Below, piece after piece: positions 12,627 to 24,859 of a DNA stretch of 64,000 bases (positions are counted from its first letter, which is position 1; each line of letters starts with the position of its first letter). Position numbers and translations under genes: made by a program. A model generated the notes under the pieces. That model was not told the DNA's origin. It searched no databases and was given only the letters and a program-made list of their open reading frames with translations. This DNA is from Paramecium octaurelia (Eukaryota > Ciliophora > Oligohymenophorea > Peniculida > Parameciidae): the NCBI GenBank assembly GCA_905182995.1, contig CAJJDP010000056.1:144919-208918 (forward strand), read 5' to 3'.

Positions 12627-14435
12627 TCATTGTTTGAGAATCTAACTTAAGTATTTTTTCAGAATTATCCTATATGTATACTGATATTAGGATGACTCAT
12701 AAGAACCAGAAGTGTATTCCAGTTATTCCGGTTCTAATAGTATATCTTTAGCCAATTATAGTAATATAATATTATGCTGGATAATTCTTTACTTTTCCAA
12801 TCTATAAACCAAAGCGAAATACTCATCATAGTCTAGCCTTTAGTCCTTTAATAAGAGATCCCCTTTAGAGAGATCTTCTTTGAACTCAGCTTTAAATTCC
12901 TGTAATAACTATATGGATTTTGTCAACCCTAGGGATATTAGAACTCTTAACCTTTCAATTCTGTTTAAATATTGATGATATTCAACACGCTCTGAGGATC
13001 ATAGCAATCTTGGTTCTCACTTCTACAACCTATTTTAAATATTACTCTTTAATAGCCTTGGCCAATTTAAGCAAATCAAAAGGGAATTCAGTATATTTTA
13101 GTTTAATTGATAAATATTGTTTCTAAAATATTCTGCTCACTCCACTTTTTAATAAGTCTGCAGTTTTGATCCTGAAATAGACATGATCATATTTATTTTT
13201 TTCTAAGGCAATTCCATATCTCAATAATAATTCTCTATTTGATAGTCTTCCATAGTTGAAGTAGACCTGAGATCCCTTTTTAAAATTTTCAGTCTTTTAA
13301 GAGTTAATACAAAAATAGTCAAAATCTTCATCCTCTTTCCAATTTATTATTTTCTTTGCTGCGTTGCGGACACATCGATTAGATCTCTGTTGGTATCTCA
13401 CAACTTGGTGGAGAACATAATCTCTAAGGATTTCATATGTTTAGTCCAATAGTTCCTTTGAAGTAGTCCATTCAATGATTTGATCTGCAATAAAGTAATC
13501 TAGATCTGATTCATCTTGATCTAGGTCTAAAGAGTTATCTGAATCCGAGGAGGATTAAACACTTTATAGTTCTTCATCAGCATAGAAACCTTAATTTCTT
13601 TTATTTTTTTGATTTTTTATTGATTTATAATTTCTTTTATTGAATTCATTCTATTTCTGTTTATCATCTTCAGATAAGAGAGTGATGTGCACGTCAACAC
13701 ATTCATGATTGAAAAATTCACAAAAGGGAACCATGCTCTTGTATTTTAAATTGTGTCCAAAATCTCTGGTGTACAAGTTGGTGTAAGCCCATTAGAATTC
13801 CTCTTCGGTTGTATTCAATATCTTTTTGAATGTTAAAAAGGTCTACTCATATTCTTCCCTCTTTTTGTGTATTTTACGGATTAAATTTTCATCTTACAAT
13901 AATTTCAATTTCTCTTCTGACCAAAATATCAACATATTAACATCTTGGGGTAGTTACTCAACAAATCGATAATATTTGGATCTTAATCCTTCTCTTTTAT
14001 TCATAATCAAAAATGCTATTATTGCATGTTCTTCCCCATCTTCATGATCCAAGAAAAACTCTCTGTGTTTAAAAAAGAAGGCTTTCTGACTTGATTCAAA
14101 AGCAGTTTGACTGCTGATTATCAATTGGCGGGGAACTTTGACTAAAAGATAATTGGCTGGGATATTTTAAGTGGCTGTTCCCTATTTAAAAAAACTCAAG
14201 ATTACCCATCAAACCTCGATAGGGCAAACCGTTCTTTAGATAGAAGGTTGCTAAACTCACATCCTATAGTTACACTCCTTACTAAATATAATCTATTTGA
14301 TATTGTGTTTTTTTATTTTAAGGCAGAATAGTGCAATTTTCATCATATTAATAGATACCTTTTTCCTGTGAATTAAATTATAAGTCTTACTCTCTAATGC
14401 ATTTTGCCAATCGAAAACCTTTTTGGATAATTCAT
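12627..14435 (-). CDS. SET-domain lysine methyltransferase (paralog A)
   Basis: 573 residues with introns 14366-14390 (25 nt), 14175-14205 (31 nt) and 12990-13020 (31 nt). The split SET core is visible: VKVPRQLIISSQTAF, SMVPFCEFFNHECVDVH, then after an acidic/basic insert GSQVYFNYGRLSNRELLLRY. The NHE and YGxxSN motifs are those of the SETD3/SETD6/Rubisco LSMT class, which methylates non-histone or histone lysines (or a histidine, in SETD3). A helical C-terminal domain follows, as in LSMT. The gene lies 33 bp downstream of paralog B in the same orientation. Acceptors of introns 2 and 3 are chosen because they alone keep frame and homology to paralog B. Confidence 0.8.
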
Positions 14436-14468
14436 AATATAATTTATATTAACACTAAAATTAACATC

Positions 14469-16695
14469 TCATTTAGGTAAATAAAGAGCATATCTCATCT
14501 GTTCAAAATATTTCTTTAAGATAATACGATTTGTTTCGCAATAATCGAAGTCAAATTATGTTTTTTCAGTGGCTTATTCAAATGGCACTCCATCTAACAT
14601 TCTGTCAATAACAACAATACAAATTTTAATTAGACTATTGTGAGACATCAAAATTACTTAATATTGTGATGATAAATTCTCTGTCTTTCCAATCTATAAA
14701 TAACTGCAAAATATTCATGATATCCAAGTGTGTTGTCATGCAACAATTTCTCGTTATCTTCTAATTTATCAGAAAATTTAGAAATGTCTTCAACTAATAT
14801 CTCTAAGGCTAATTGCAATGCTTTTCTTTCTAATTTTAGATCTTAGATCTTGAAAAAAGAATCCAAAGAATGTACATTAAAAGTCCTATTTAAAGTATTA
14901 ACAATATGATTACCAATAGATTGATTTACAAAATACAATGAAGTCTAGAGGGAAGGTAGTATGCTTTAATTTGAATTTTTTGAATTTGCTTATTTGGTAT
15001 TTATGGACCAACCAGATGGCTTCATTGCTTTATAGGTATTTCAAATATTCGATTCTCAAATGTACATGATCATATTTATTGTGTTCTAAGGACATTCCAT
15101 ATCTCATGAGCATCATTCTATTGGACAGTCTGCCATAACAAAAATAAACCTAAGCTCCCTTGTCGAATTGATCCTTGCTCGATGCCTTCATGACAAACCG
15201 ATCAAACTTGTCCTTCTCCCACACTTATTTATAATATTCACAATCTGGATCTAAAGGCTGAGATAGAATTTGATCAACGCTGTCCAAGGTTTGATTTTGT
15301 CCCTTGGCTCTTTTTTATTGGAAATAACTGGTTTGATAGATGGGTTATTTCATGACATCCTTCTGAAAAGCATACAAGTTGTTTCTATAGGTGTTGCAGG
15401 TTAATTGGATTCTTTTGACATCTTCTCTGGCCATAAAGTAAGCCTTGCCTCCATTGATGTATTCTTAGATAGACTTATCTAATTTGGCGAACATCTATCC
15501 AATAAAGAAGATGGAATAGTTATCTCCATAATCGATATTTTAGAATACAAATGTCTTGCAATCTCGAGACAAGAGGAACACTTCTCTTTGAAGATTCAAC
15601 TTGATATTAAAGTCCTTCCTCATTTTGATTTATTGATCTTGCAAATCTTTGATTCTCTTGTTGAATTCCTCTTCTTCCTCATTTTCCAATTGTTTGATAT
15701 CGAAAGTCTTGCTGAATTCCTCATAAAATTTCTACGTTGACTACTCACTGAAATCATCAAAATTAAACTCTTTGAATTGTTCAAATGTATCAGTCACATA
15801 TTCTGAATCGCTAATCTCATCTTCAGAGTGGTAGGAACCCTCCGAAGATGTGATTGATAATTCTTCGTCTTCTTTCAATTCTTTGACTTGAGTTTATTCA
15901 CTCTCTTCATTCTTATGAGGGTTGTCAGCATTGTATTCAAAATCATAGAACACATCTGTGCATTCATGATTAAACAGTTCGCAAAAGGGCACCATAGTCA
16001 CATAAGCTAAGTACTTACCGAAACACCTGGTAACGAGATGTGTGTAGACCCACCTGGCATTTTCTAAGGTGACAGTTTCAGGTTTAAAGAGTTGTGGATA
16101 CTTATCAGTGATGTATTTGAGAGTTTCGTATTCAAGTAAGAATTCTGAATATTGTTTTCTGGCCAATTTGATTAGTTTTTCATCGTCCAACAAGTCTTGT
16201 TCTTCGTGACTCCAAAAAACGAGGTAATCGATGTCTCGAGGCAAATTAGATATTAGTAGATGCCATTCAGATTCTGGGCCTCTCTGATATTCATACAAGA
16301 TAAATGCCATTAATTGATGATCTTCCCATGAAGATTGAAACTAATTGCTAAAGTATTGTGGGTGGTCTAAAAACATCTATTTCAAAGGGGATTCAAATGC
16401 ATGTCTTGTTGTTAGTAGCAAATCCCTTGGCACTGAGACGAGGGTTTCATTTGACAAGATCTTCTCGGAGGCTAAAACATGGAATAATTAGAATACCAAT
16501 GAGACCTGGATATTTTAGACCATTTTTAGTTTAGAAGATCGCATACTTAACTTTGTTGATCTACACCCCTTTCGAAGTCAAGATGTCGATGTAATCTTGC
16601 AATTGTTTCGGTGTTTCAGGTATGACTGCATTCGGGTCAGATTTGCGCAACCCTTTGACTCTACGAAATCGCTTGCCTATACTGTGTCTTTTCAT
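14469..16695 (-). CDS. SET-domain lysine methyltransferase (paralog B)
   Basis: 716 residues with introns 16472-16496 (25 nt), 14886-14913 (28 nt) and 14635-14657 (23 nt). SET motifs run in order: ETLVSVPRDLLLT, VTMVPFCELFNHECTDVFYD, a roughly 150-residue acidic coiled insert, GDNYSIFFIGQMF, and GAQVYFCYGRLSNRMMLMRYG. It shares the tail motif (N)RIILKKY with paralog A, about 40 bp from its TGA. The insert between NHE and YG is longer than in A, which explains the size difference. Tandem, same-strand arrangement and shared architecture indicate local duplication; intron positions are only partly shared. Substrate unknown. Confidence 0.82.
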
Positions 16696-16730
16696 GATTA
16701 ATATTTTATTTAATTAAATAAGAATTTCAA

Positions 16731-17802
16731 ATGAGATCATCGGAGTAGCAAATAACAACTCTTTTGATTGAAGGATCAAACAAACAAGGGCAGTTGGGCA
16801 TAACCCAATAGCAAACCGATTTGAAGGAACACAATTATGGTGTTAAAATATTAAACATTGCTTGTGGAGGGTACTTTACACTTCTGCTTTTGGAAACCTA
16901 GCAGTGTTGTCTTTTGGGTTAATGATCAATGCTAATTAGGCTTCAACATCACTAAACTGATAGACATCCCAAAGGTAGAATTAATAGCATGTGGATAATG
17001 GCATATGGTAATAAGGACAAATAATGGAATGTATGTATGGGGCAACAATGATGACGGTCAATTGGGTCTAGGCGATTACGAGCCAAGGAACGAGCCAGAA
17101 CAACTGGAAATCCCATTAGGCAACGTCGTTTGTGGGTCTTATCACACCTTGATTTACCAATCTGATTTTCTGTTTACTTTTGGAAGAGGCAACAAGGGAC
17201 AACTATTGGTAAATAGAGATAAAAGTTGTATGCCAATCAAGATTGAACATTAAAATATAAAATTGGTTGCAGCTGGAGATTATTAGACATTCATCTATTC
17301 AAATTAGTTAACTTTGAATGGCAAAGTGCTCCACTATAATGGAATCATTAAGTAATTATCCTGCAATAATGATTACTCTGCAGTTGTCACACTAGATGGT
17401 ATAGCTGTCTTTTGGGACAAATCCAATACTATCAAACATCATTTTAATAACATAGAACAAGTGAGCATGTTTGGTTCTCGTTGTTATCTATTAAAGAAGG
17501 ATGGGTCTGTAGAATTGTTGGACGGTACAATAGTAACCAGATAAATAATTAAGTCAATCCACACAGGTGAATAACACTCACTCTTTGTTTTATTACAAAA
17601 TTCATTCGATTCGATTGTGAATGAAACTTTGCTTCTTAGTGATCATAGAGATGTGCAATCCTAATAATAGGAGAGTAGAAATTATTTGTTTTATGAGAGG
17701 AAGATTGCAGAACTCCAATTAGCTTTGGCTAAGAAAGACAAATAAATTCTGCAATTGTAAAGTGAGTTAAATGCTTTAAAAAATAATTTCAATGTTTAAT
17801 GA
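16731..17802 (+). CDS. RCC1-repeat protein with C-terminal coiled coil
   Basis: 346 residues with one proposed 31-nt intron (16871-16901). RCC1-type blades are clear at MYVWGNNDDGQLGLGDYEPR and FTFGRGNKGQLL, with repeated ACG/VCG..HT/HM motifs between blades. The last 50 residues form a coiled coil (KIAELQLALAKKD onward). RCC1-like propellers act as exchange factors or scaffolds. The proposed intron is ambiguous: the bases it covers would also encode an RCC1-like blade strand (YFTLLLLE) in the upstream frame. The 3' end lies 17 bp from the convergent Rab6 gene. Confidence 0.72.
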
Positions 17803-17819
17803 GCATAAATTTATTAGAT

Positions 17820-18564
17820 TCAACAACAGGCCTTACTTTCGACTTTCCCCTACTCCTAGTTACTTTTGTTATCTATTTATATAGGATTTGCTTGAATGTT
17901 TAAATATCGTACATTGATTTGGGTTGTTCATTACAGAATTAACCATTTAAGAAGTCTCTGTCCCTGGCAATGTTGCTGCAATTTATTTAAATAATAATTC
18001 GACATTGTTCCCTGTCTTTGCACTTACTTCTATGAAATGAGCATCACTTTCTTTTGCTAGATTCGCTCCTTCCTCAGTAGATATCACTCTTACATTTAGT
18101 ACCGATTCTTTACCTATTATCCAAGTCGATCTTGTTTGCCACTATAAATATAATCACATCATTTCCTCTCTCTAAACGAACATCCTATATCCATCTAGTT
18201 ATGTTCGCAAATGAAGTTTTCACTACATATGTTGTTACATCTACCTTCCACATCATAACACACTACTGCCACTGCACTGTCCCTTATGTAACTCGGAATT
18301 AATGATCGAAATCTCTCTTACCCTGCAGTATCCCATAACTATAAACGTATCGTCCTATCCTCGTAGTACAGAGTCTTTGAAATAAAATCTATTCCCACTG
18401 TTGGCTTGTTTTTTAATTTAACTTTCTCTTACATGATCCTTCCCATCAAATGTATCAAACATGAACCGATTTATAATGGATGTCTTTCCGACTGATTAAT
18501 CACCCAAGAAAACCAATTTATATTTAGATAGCGGTGCTACCATAGACCCTTTTGTGTCAGCCAT
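17820..18564 (-). CDS. RAB6: Rab6-family small GTPase
   Basis: 215 residues after removing four introns (18405-18432, 18223-18244, 18089-18113, 17891-17912). All G motifs are present: GDQSVGKTS, PTVGIDF, WDTAGQERF, ANKID and EVSAK. Switch I/II context ([37 protein letters not shown]) is diagnostic of Rab6, which controls retrograde Golgi traffic. Splicing the fourth intron brings the C-terminus to ...KACC-stop, the double-cysteine geranylgeranylation signal expected of a Rab; without that splice the tail lacks it. It converges with the RCC1 gene. Confidence 0.95.
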
Positions 18565-18616
18565 CTCTTTATATTATTTAAATTTCTAATTTATCACATA
18601 TATACAAATTTGTATA

Positions 18617-20223
18617 TCATTTTTTTTCCTTCTTCCATTCATGTTCCTCCTTAAATAACACACCCAAGACAAATGCCACACAACAAAATCCAAATACAAT
18701 CCAAAATACTCCATTGTACCCTATTTTCGGTTCTCCAAATTTGTACAACAAGTATCCCAACATGTTTGATATGCCTATCACAAAGAATAAACCTCCATAT
18801 ATGACAGGTCCAACCTACACATTAGTATTTTATTTACTTTATGCCCAAACACCTTAGCACTAACAGCAGGGTAACATGACAATAGACCACCTTCACAAAA
18901 CATTGTCAAACATAAAATTATAAAATATCCAGCATAGCTATTATTAATGTATCCGATTGTGGCACTACAAATCAGATTAATTACTGAAATAACTAAATAG
19001 AGTTTCTTAAAGCCATATTTATCAAATAACACAGCCCATAAAAATCTTGATCCTCCATTACATACCGACTAAACAGACCCAAGAACAGTCAAACTTGAGT
19101 CATCAATCCCAAGCTAAAATTATAGATCATTTAGATTTTACAGTTTAACCGAACACTTTGTAACAATTTGCCATCAATAACCCAAAGATAACTGAGCATA
19201 AAACCATGACTATCAAAAACCAAAAGGGCCTTGATTTGATTCCTTATCCTAGAGTCTCGCATTCTGCATGTAACACTGTTGGATGATAATCAATTGATTT
19301 CTCATGATTTATTCCACTTGGTTTCTTGGTTCCATCCCCCAAAACAGCCTAATATTCAAGATGAAGATCCCTTGGATATTTTATTAATAATGTGGCTATT
19401 ATTGTTAATATAAAATAGGATCTAAAATTATATATATAAAGATAGTTACAATGCCATCATCTGAAACATGAAGGGAACATGTTTAAACACATCTTTGGGG
19501 AAGTATTTTTTGATTTTTCCATCCTCCTCAAAAGGAACACTTGGTTCCTCATTATTTGGATTACAAATTGCCTTACACACAAAATTAAAAATAAATGCTC
19601 CAAATCCATATCCTGCAATAATCAAACCAGACACCATTCCTCTATTGAAGGGAAAGAATTTCCAACCACAAACTACACGTTTAATAATATCTTACTTATG
19701 GGTAACATATATACTAATCCAGATGGAATACCAACCATGAAACAATATATGAAAATGAATGCGTAAATGTTGTTTATGAATGACAATATTAAAAAGGCCA
19801 GCGATATGATGCTCCCACCCAATCCAACCATTGTTTTGTATCCGATTCGTTGAGCTAATTTTACTCCAAACGAGAGGACAGAAAATAATCCAATTCCTAA
19901 TATAGGAAATATGATCTAGAGTGTCGATTATGTGACACTTGGATCCTTGTCTTTCATATAAGCACCAACATAGGGACCTAAATAAATAACTAATGCCTAC
20001 TAATTCCACCCCAGAGATAAAATGTTCCGAGTACAAAGTGTAGAGCAATTCCTCCAATTAAACAAATAACACCCTAGATTTTGATACTCCTCAACTCCTT
20101 TTAAGTGTATTCTCGCAAGTGATGTTCATCGCCATGATCATCTGCCTAACTTTCATGATGATGATGTTTATCAAACTCATGATCACTTTAAGCAGCTTAC
20201 TGTGGTATTTCTTGCGGTTTCAT
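18617..20223 (-). CDS. MFS transporter, oxalate/formate-antiporter-like
   Basis: 493 residues from six exons (introns 19978-20000, 19673-19695, 19422-19449, 19114-19141, 18815-18837; 23-28 nt). About 12 hydrophobic helices can be followed. LGTFYLWGGISPYVGAY in TM1 and CGWKFFPFNRGMVSGLIIAG in the TM4-5 region match the OFA/monocarboxylate branch of the major facilitator superfamily. The N-terminal 45 residues are hydrophilic and His-rich (HHHHESQADDHGDEHH), presumably cytosolic and perhaps metal-binding. The substrate cannot be read from sequence; a small carboxylate is the family expectation. Confidence 0.85.
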
Positions 20224-20350
20224 CAATAAAGATATATTAATTATTTAATGCTTAATCTATAGATATGTATAAAATCATAAATTTCACTTCACTGTGCTTT
20301 ATTCAAGTTCATTTATTCTTTATCTTATTCTTTATTATTGTTAATATTTC

Positions 20351-20566
20351 TCATTGATGCGTCATTTCTCCAATTGTGCATAATAAAGCGTCATACTATT
20401 CATAATTACAATCATTACTTAAGCCTATTAAATAGTCATCTTTGTCTATAAGGTCGTTTAAAAATACTTAATTTTAAATTAATACATTTTCTATTCATCA
20501 AATTTCGATCTCTTTCATTGAAGCACTGCTCTATAAGTCTTCATGCACGTGCTATTTAGTGATCAT
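20351..20566 (-). CDS. Small hypothetical protein
   Basis: A 58-residue model with two very short introns (about 20 nt near the 5' end and 19 nt in the middle). The C-terminal exon is convincingly protein-like: LNDLIDKDDYLIGLSNDC, then EQYDALLCTIGEMTHQ-stop. The 5' exon and the first splice are less certain. No family recognised. Confidence 0.4.
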
Positions 20567-21077
20567 TTTAATAAAAACGAATTAATTTAATATTAATAAT
20601 ACCAAATGTAATATAAAAATTGTAAATTCAATTGTAAAATGAAAAATAAATATGCATAAAATTGATTCTTTTACCTTTGCCAGTAATTACAATACCACAC
20701 ACTTTATTTTACAGCTGCAACTTAAATTATCGGAATCAAGGGATGCTAACTATAATTGGAATATGAAAGTGATTGAATTTGTATTATTAAATTTATTTAA
20801 TTTAATTGATAATATTCTCTGAATGAAATTATTTGAACCTAAATCTACATGTATATTAATACCATTAAATTTTAACATAGACGATTCAATATCTATACTT
20901 AACAATGAACTACCATTTAACTATGAAATTATTGATTCAAATTAACAATTAAAAGAGGTATATTATTTATAATATTGATAATATTCTAAAAAATGAAGAA
21001 TAGATGATTTGTCTTGAATAAATATCAAAATTCTTAATCGAGTTATTTTTATTAAAATCTACTAATTAGTTTATAAA
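20567..21077. other. Intergenic region
   Basis: About 510 bp of AT-rich sequence upstream of the TPR gene. Nothing resembling a gene was seen on either strand. Confidence 0.4.
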
Positions 21078-23152
21078 ATGTTTAATATTGATTATTCTTG
21101 TACATATATTGATCACTTAAACGATCCTATATAGGGCTTTTGCTTAAACTCAGACTGTTAATGTTCTCAAAAATAGTTCTGTTTGAAATGTATTCAAGAT
21201 GTAGATAAACACTCAAAGCATAAAGAAGATTGTAAAGGTTTCAATGAAATTCTTGGTTTATTAACAAAAAATATTGCCACATTCTCCAATCTATATAAAG
21301 AATTAGAAGGCTTATTTCTAGAAGTTAGAGCAATTTATGATAAATAATTAAAAGAAATAGATGCTACTAAGAGCAAATTAATTACTCTCTAGCAGATGCT
21401 TGAAGAATAGAATTATTAGGAATTAAGAGAAAGTTCTAATTTATCAATTTTAAGATTTATGTATTCATTGACTTGGAATAGCAAATTGGGATTAAACAAT
21501 TCCTATAGTATACTTTAATTTTATAACATATAGAAAATGAACTATTGATCTAAGATCCACGATTCAAGAACCTCAAACTGCTATTAACTTCATTCGAGTC
21601 ACTGAAAATTTAAACTACAAATAATGTCGGAAATTCCTTTGTATGTGTCCAATAGTAGGGTACTGATCCAGAGATGTCCTACATGAATCAATCTTAACAA
21701 TTATTTGAAATAGGTGTACTTTCAATTATATTCAAATAGGATTATAATATATGCAAGAACATGAATGGGAGAAAGCAGATTAGATATTTAAGAGAAGTAT
21801 AGATAGGAATTAGAATGATTATAAGACTTTATTCTTTTACAGTATATTTGAATATAATTTAGGTTGGGTCTTAATTGAATTGAATAAATGCCAAGAAGCT
21901 TAGTCATTACTAGAATAATCTCTTGAATTGAATAAAAATCTTTCTATTGATTTACTTAATTGGTGCGGATGGGAAAGAAATACATCATTTAATTCAGTGT
22001 TAACAATTGCTTAAGCTTATGCCTTAGAATTGAACGATAATTAAGAAAAGGCGATTCTGCTTTATGATTAAGCAATAAATTATGATAAAAGGCAGACATT
22101 TGCATATGCAAGAAAAGGTTTGATATAATCGATATATTTTAGCTACTCTGTTAGTAAAGTTCAAAATATATGATGCAGCCCTAGAAACTTTAAACGAGGG
22201 TTTAAAAATCACTTATAATAAGGCCTTTATACATTATTGTAAAGGTGTTAATTTTTGATTATCAATAGGAACTGCACTACTTGAGAGCCAAAAATTACAT
22301 GAAGCATTAAATTCTTTTAAGGTAGCCTTTTCATTTGATCCAAACTTTGGATTGAACAATTTTAATATCGGTACAAATTTTCATCTTTATTTAGGGAACA
22401 TATTAAGGACTTAACAAAAGCTTGAAGATGCATTCATATATATGGATTCAGCAATAAAAAGTGATCCAAATCTTCTCAAGGCATATACTGGCAAAAGTTA
22501 TATACACTTCTATAAAATTAGGTTTGGTTTTATGCGAGATGAAAAAGTATGATCTGGCGTTGGATTGTTTAGAGTAAGTATTGAAGATTAATCCAAATTA
22601 TGAAACAGCATACCATTTAAGAGGTTTATTGACATGATATAATAGGAAATTGTCTAAAATAATAAAGAAAATTCTAGGAAGCTATTTAATAACTAGATAA
22701 AGCCATAGCTTTAGATAATAAATATGTGAATGCATATACACTAAAAGGTATTGAATTAAACTAAGTTTAAGGAAATTGCTTAACATGTTTGAAGTAGTAT
22801 AGTAAAGCTTTGTAATGTTATGACTAAGCTTTATCAATTGATAAGTAATGCATAGAAGTGTATATAAATAAAGGCATTCTATTACAAGACTTAAAAAAAT
22901 ATAAAGAAGCAATTGAATAATATGATTTGGCATTACGAATAGATCCTAAATGTCCTTTGGCCTATAAAAATAAGGGTATTAAATGTTAGTTTATATTTAG
23001 GTGTTATTTTAGAAACAATGAAGAAGTTTGAAGAAGCAATAATCTGTTATTAATTAGCAATTGAATTAGGAGATGCTGATTCTGATCAAATTAAAAAGTG
23101 GATTGGATCGATTAAAGTTAAGAAGGGAATATCATGGATTTTTGGATATTGA
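21078..23152 (+). CDS. TPR protein with N-terminal Cys/His (B-box-like) domain
   Basis: 610 residues from eleven exons. The N-terminus has a Cys/His cluster (GFCLNSDCQCSQKQFCLKC, then HSKHKEDCKGF) like a B-box, followed by a coiled coil, then at least nine TPRs such as KYKEAIEQYDLALRIDPK. Introns: 21508-21533, 21714-21739, 21842-21862, 22118-22142, 22245-22268, 22371-22394, 22497-22521, 22624-22645, 22748-22771, 22976-23000. From the fourth on, every intron is phase 1 at the same TPR position (mostly right after a KG-type turn), and exons between them are exactly 102 nt (34 codons), the last 204 nt. TPR proteins are scaffolds; partners are unknown. Confidence 0.8.
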
Positions 23153-23369
23153 TGTTGTTATTAAATAATATAAAATTACGGCTTATTCTTGAACGAGTAA
23201 CAATTGGTCATTTATCATTGACTCAATTCACAAATACAAGAATCATTTAATTTTATGTAAAAGTTTTTTATAGATTATTTATAAATATTATGTAAAACTA
23301 AAATATTAAATCTGTTACATCGAGATAGGATGTAAAACCAATAAAAGCAAATATTACAAGGTAATTCTC
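23153..23369. other. Intergenic spacer upstream of phosphatase gene
   Basis: Short AT-rich spacer between two same-strand genes, presumably containing the downstream promoter. No motif identified. Confidence 0.3.
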
Positions 23370-24816
23370 ATGAAGTATTAAATTAGAGAATAATTTCAAA
23401 CTCTAACCAAACTATATAACTTAGGGAGATAATAAAACAATAATGTTGAACGTGATCGAAATTAATAATAGCAATAACCATCTAACCAATAATAATAATA
23501 AACAATTACGCCAAGAAATAATACACCTTAATCTTGTAGAACTGCATAAGAAGTATTCATTTATAGTAAACAAAAAAAGATGAAATATTTTTTGTATTAA
23601 AAAAGTAATCTGAAAGAGCAAGGAAAGATGTAAAATAATTCATAGGTATTGCCTAAAACGAAAAATAGTTTACATCGCAACTTTTCTTAATTAGAAAAGT
23701 CAGCAAGTGCTTTGCTTACACCTTTAATCTAAACAACAACCACTCCGTAATCAAAATAGAAAAAATATAATCTGATGTCAATTGATCAAAGATTCCCTTC
23801 AAACTAATTCGCATAATAAATTGCATAACAATTGAAAAAGAAGAATGAAACCAATAAGAAAGAAAATTTAAAAGTGAGTTTGGATGATTTCATCACCCAA
23901 GTGAGCAGACCAACCAAAACGCTCATTTCCCCTTTTAAATAGACAAAGTCTTTGTCTCCATCAAGCAGAGTGTAATCAGCTAAACCAAAAAGTAATAATC
24001 TTAAACTAATATAGAATAAATCTATTATGTTTCTTCCTTAGTTGAAGCATTTAAGCATTAGTATCCTCAAACATCTGAATAATAATTATTCAAGGATCAT
24101 GCCGTTTAGACATTCAATTGTGTTGGTTTCTGCATGAATCTTTAAGAATCAGATCAATAGATCATTCAATCAAAAATATTAAATTTACCACCAAAATTGA
24201 ATTGCAAATGTAAAATTCTACTCAGATAATATTAGATTAAAAAACAGTAGTTTTTGATCTTGATGAAACATTGATTCATTGTAATGAAAACTAATCATTA
24301 AAGGCTGATGTATATTTACCTATAACATTCCCTTCAGGGGATACAGTCTAAGCAGGTATTAATATTAGACCCTATGCAAAATGGATTCTTCAAGAACTAA
24401 GTTAAATATGTGAGGTCGTAGTGTTCACTGCATCTCATCAATGTTATGCTAGTTAGGTGATTTAATACTTGGATCCTAAAAATTAACTACTTTCAGCGCA
24501 ATTATTTAGAGACAAATGTGTTTTATCACCAGACGGAGTGCATATAAAGGATTTGAAAATATTCAATAGAGATCTTAAAGACATAGTATTAGTTGACAAT
24601 GCTGCATATTCATTTGGAGTTCATCTAGAAAATGGCATTCCAATAATTCCATATTATGATAATAAGGATGATAAAGAGTTGAAGACTTTATATGACTTTT
24701 TAGTTGAATAGGTATTGCCAGCACCTGATTGCAGATTGGTCTTGTAATCAACATTTAGATTACGAGAATTTTTAAAATATAATGAACCAAAGTTAGCTAT
24801 TGAAAAACTATTTTGA
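23370..24816 (+). CDS. SCP/NLI-interacting-factor-like (FCP1-homology) phosphatase
   Basis: 465 residues with introns 23992-24014 (23 nt) and 24210-24235 (26 nt). The catalytic FCP1-homology domain occupies the C-terminal 190 residues: VVFDLDETLIHC carries the DxDx(T/V) nucleophile motif, FTASHQCYASQVIQYLDP the second Thr/Ser motif, and IVLVDNAAYSF the acidic metal ligand. These enzymes dephosphorylate Ser, classically in the RNA polymerase II CTD. The N-terminal 270 residues are Gln/Asn/Ser-rich and probably disordered. The ATG at 23370 was chosen because the frame is continuous with the Gln-rich leader; a downstream ATG at 23628 is in the same frame. Confidence 0.9.
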
Positions 24817-24859
24817 TTATTACAATTAATTAATTTATATATATAAATATACTTATTCT

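Noticed and set aside
15894-16310. A standalone 138-residue protein ending at 15894
   Set aside because: The ending is a TAA that codes Gln here; the frame continues through the SET domain of paralog B.
23443-23580. A small + strand gene (MLNVIEINNS...)
   Set aside because: The phosphatase leader reads through the same bases in a different frame, with Gln-rich sequence continuous with the catalytic gene.
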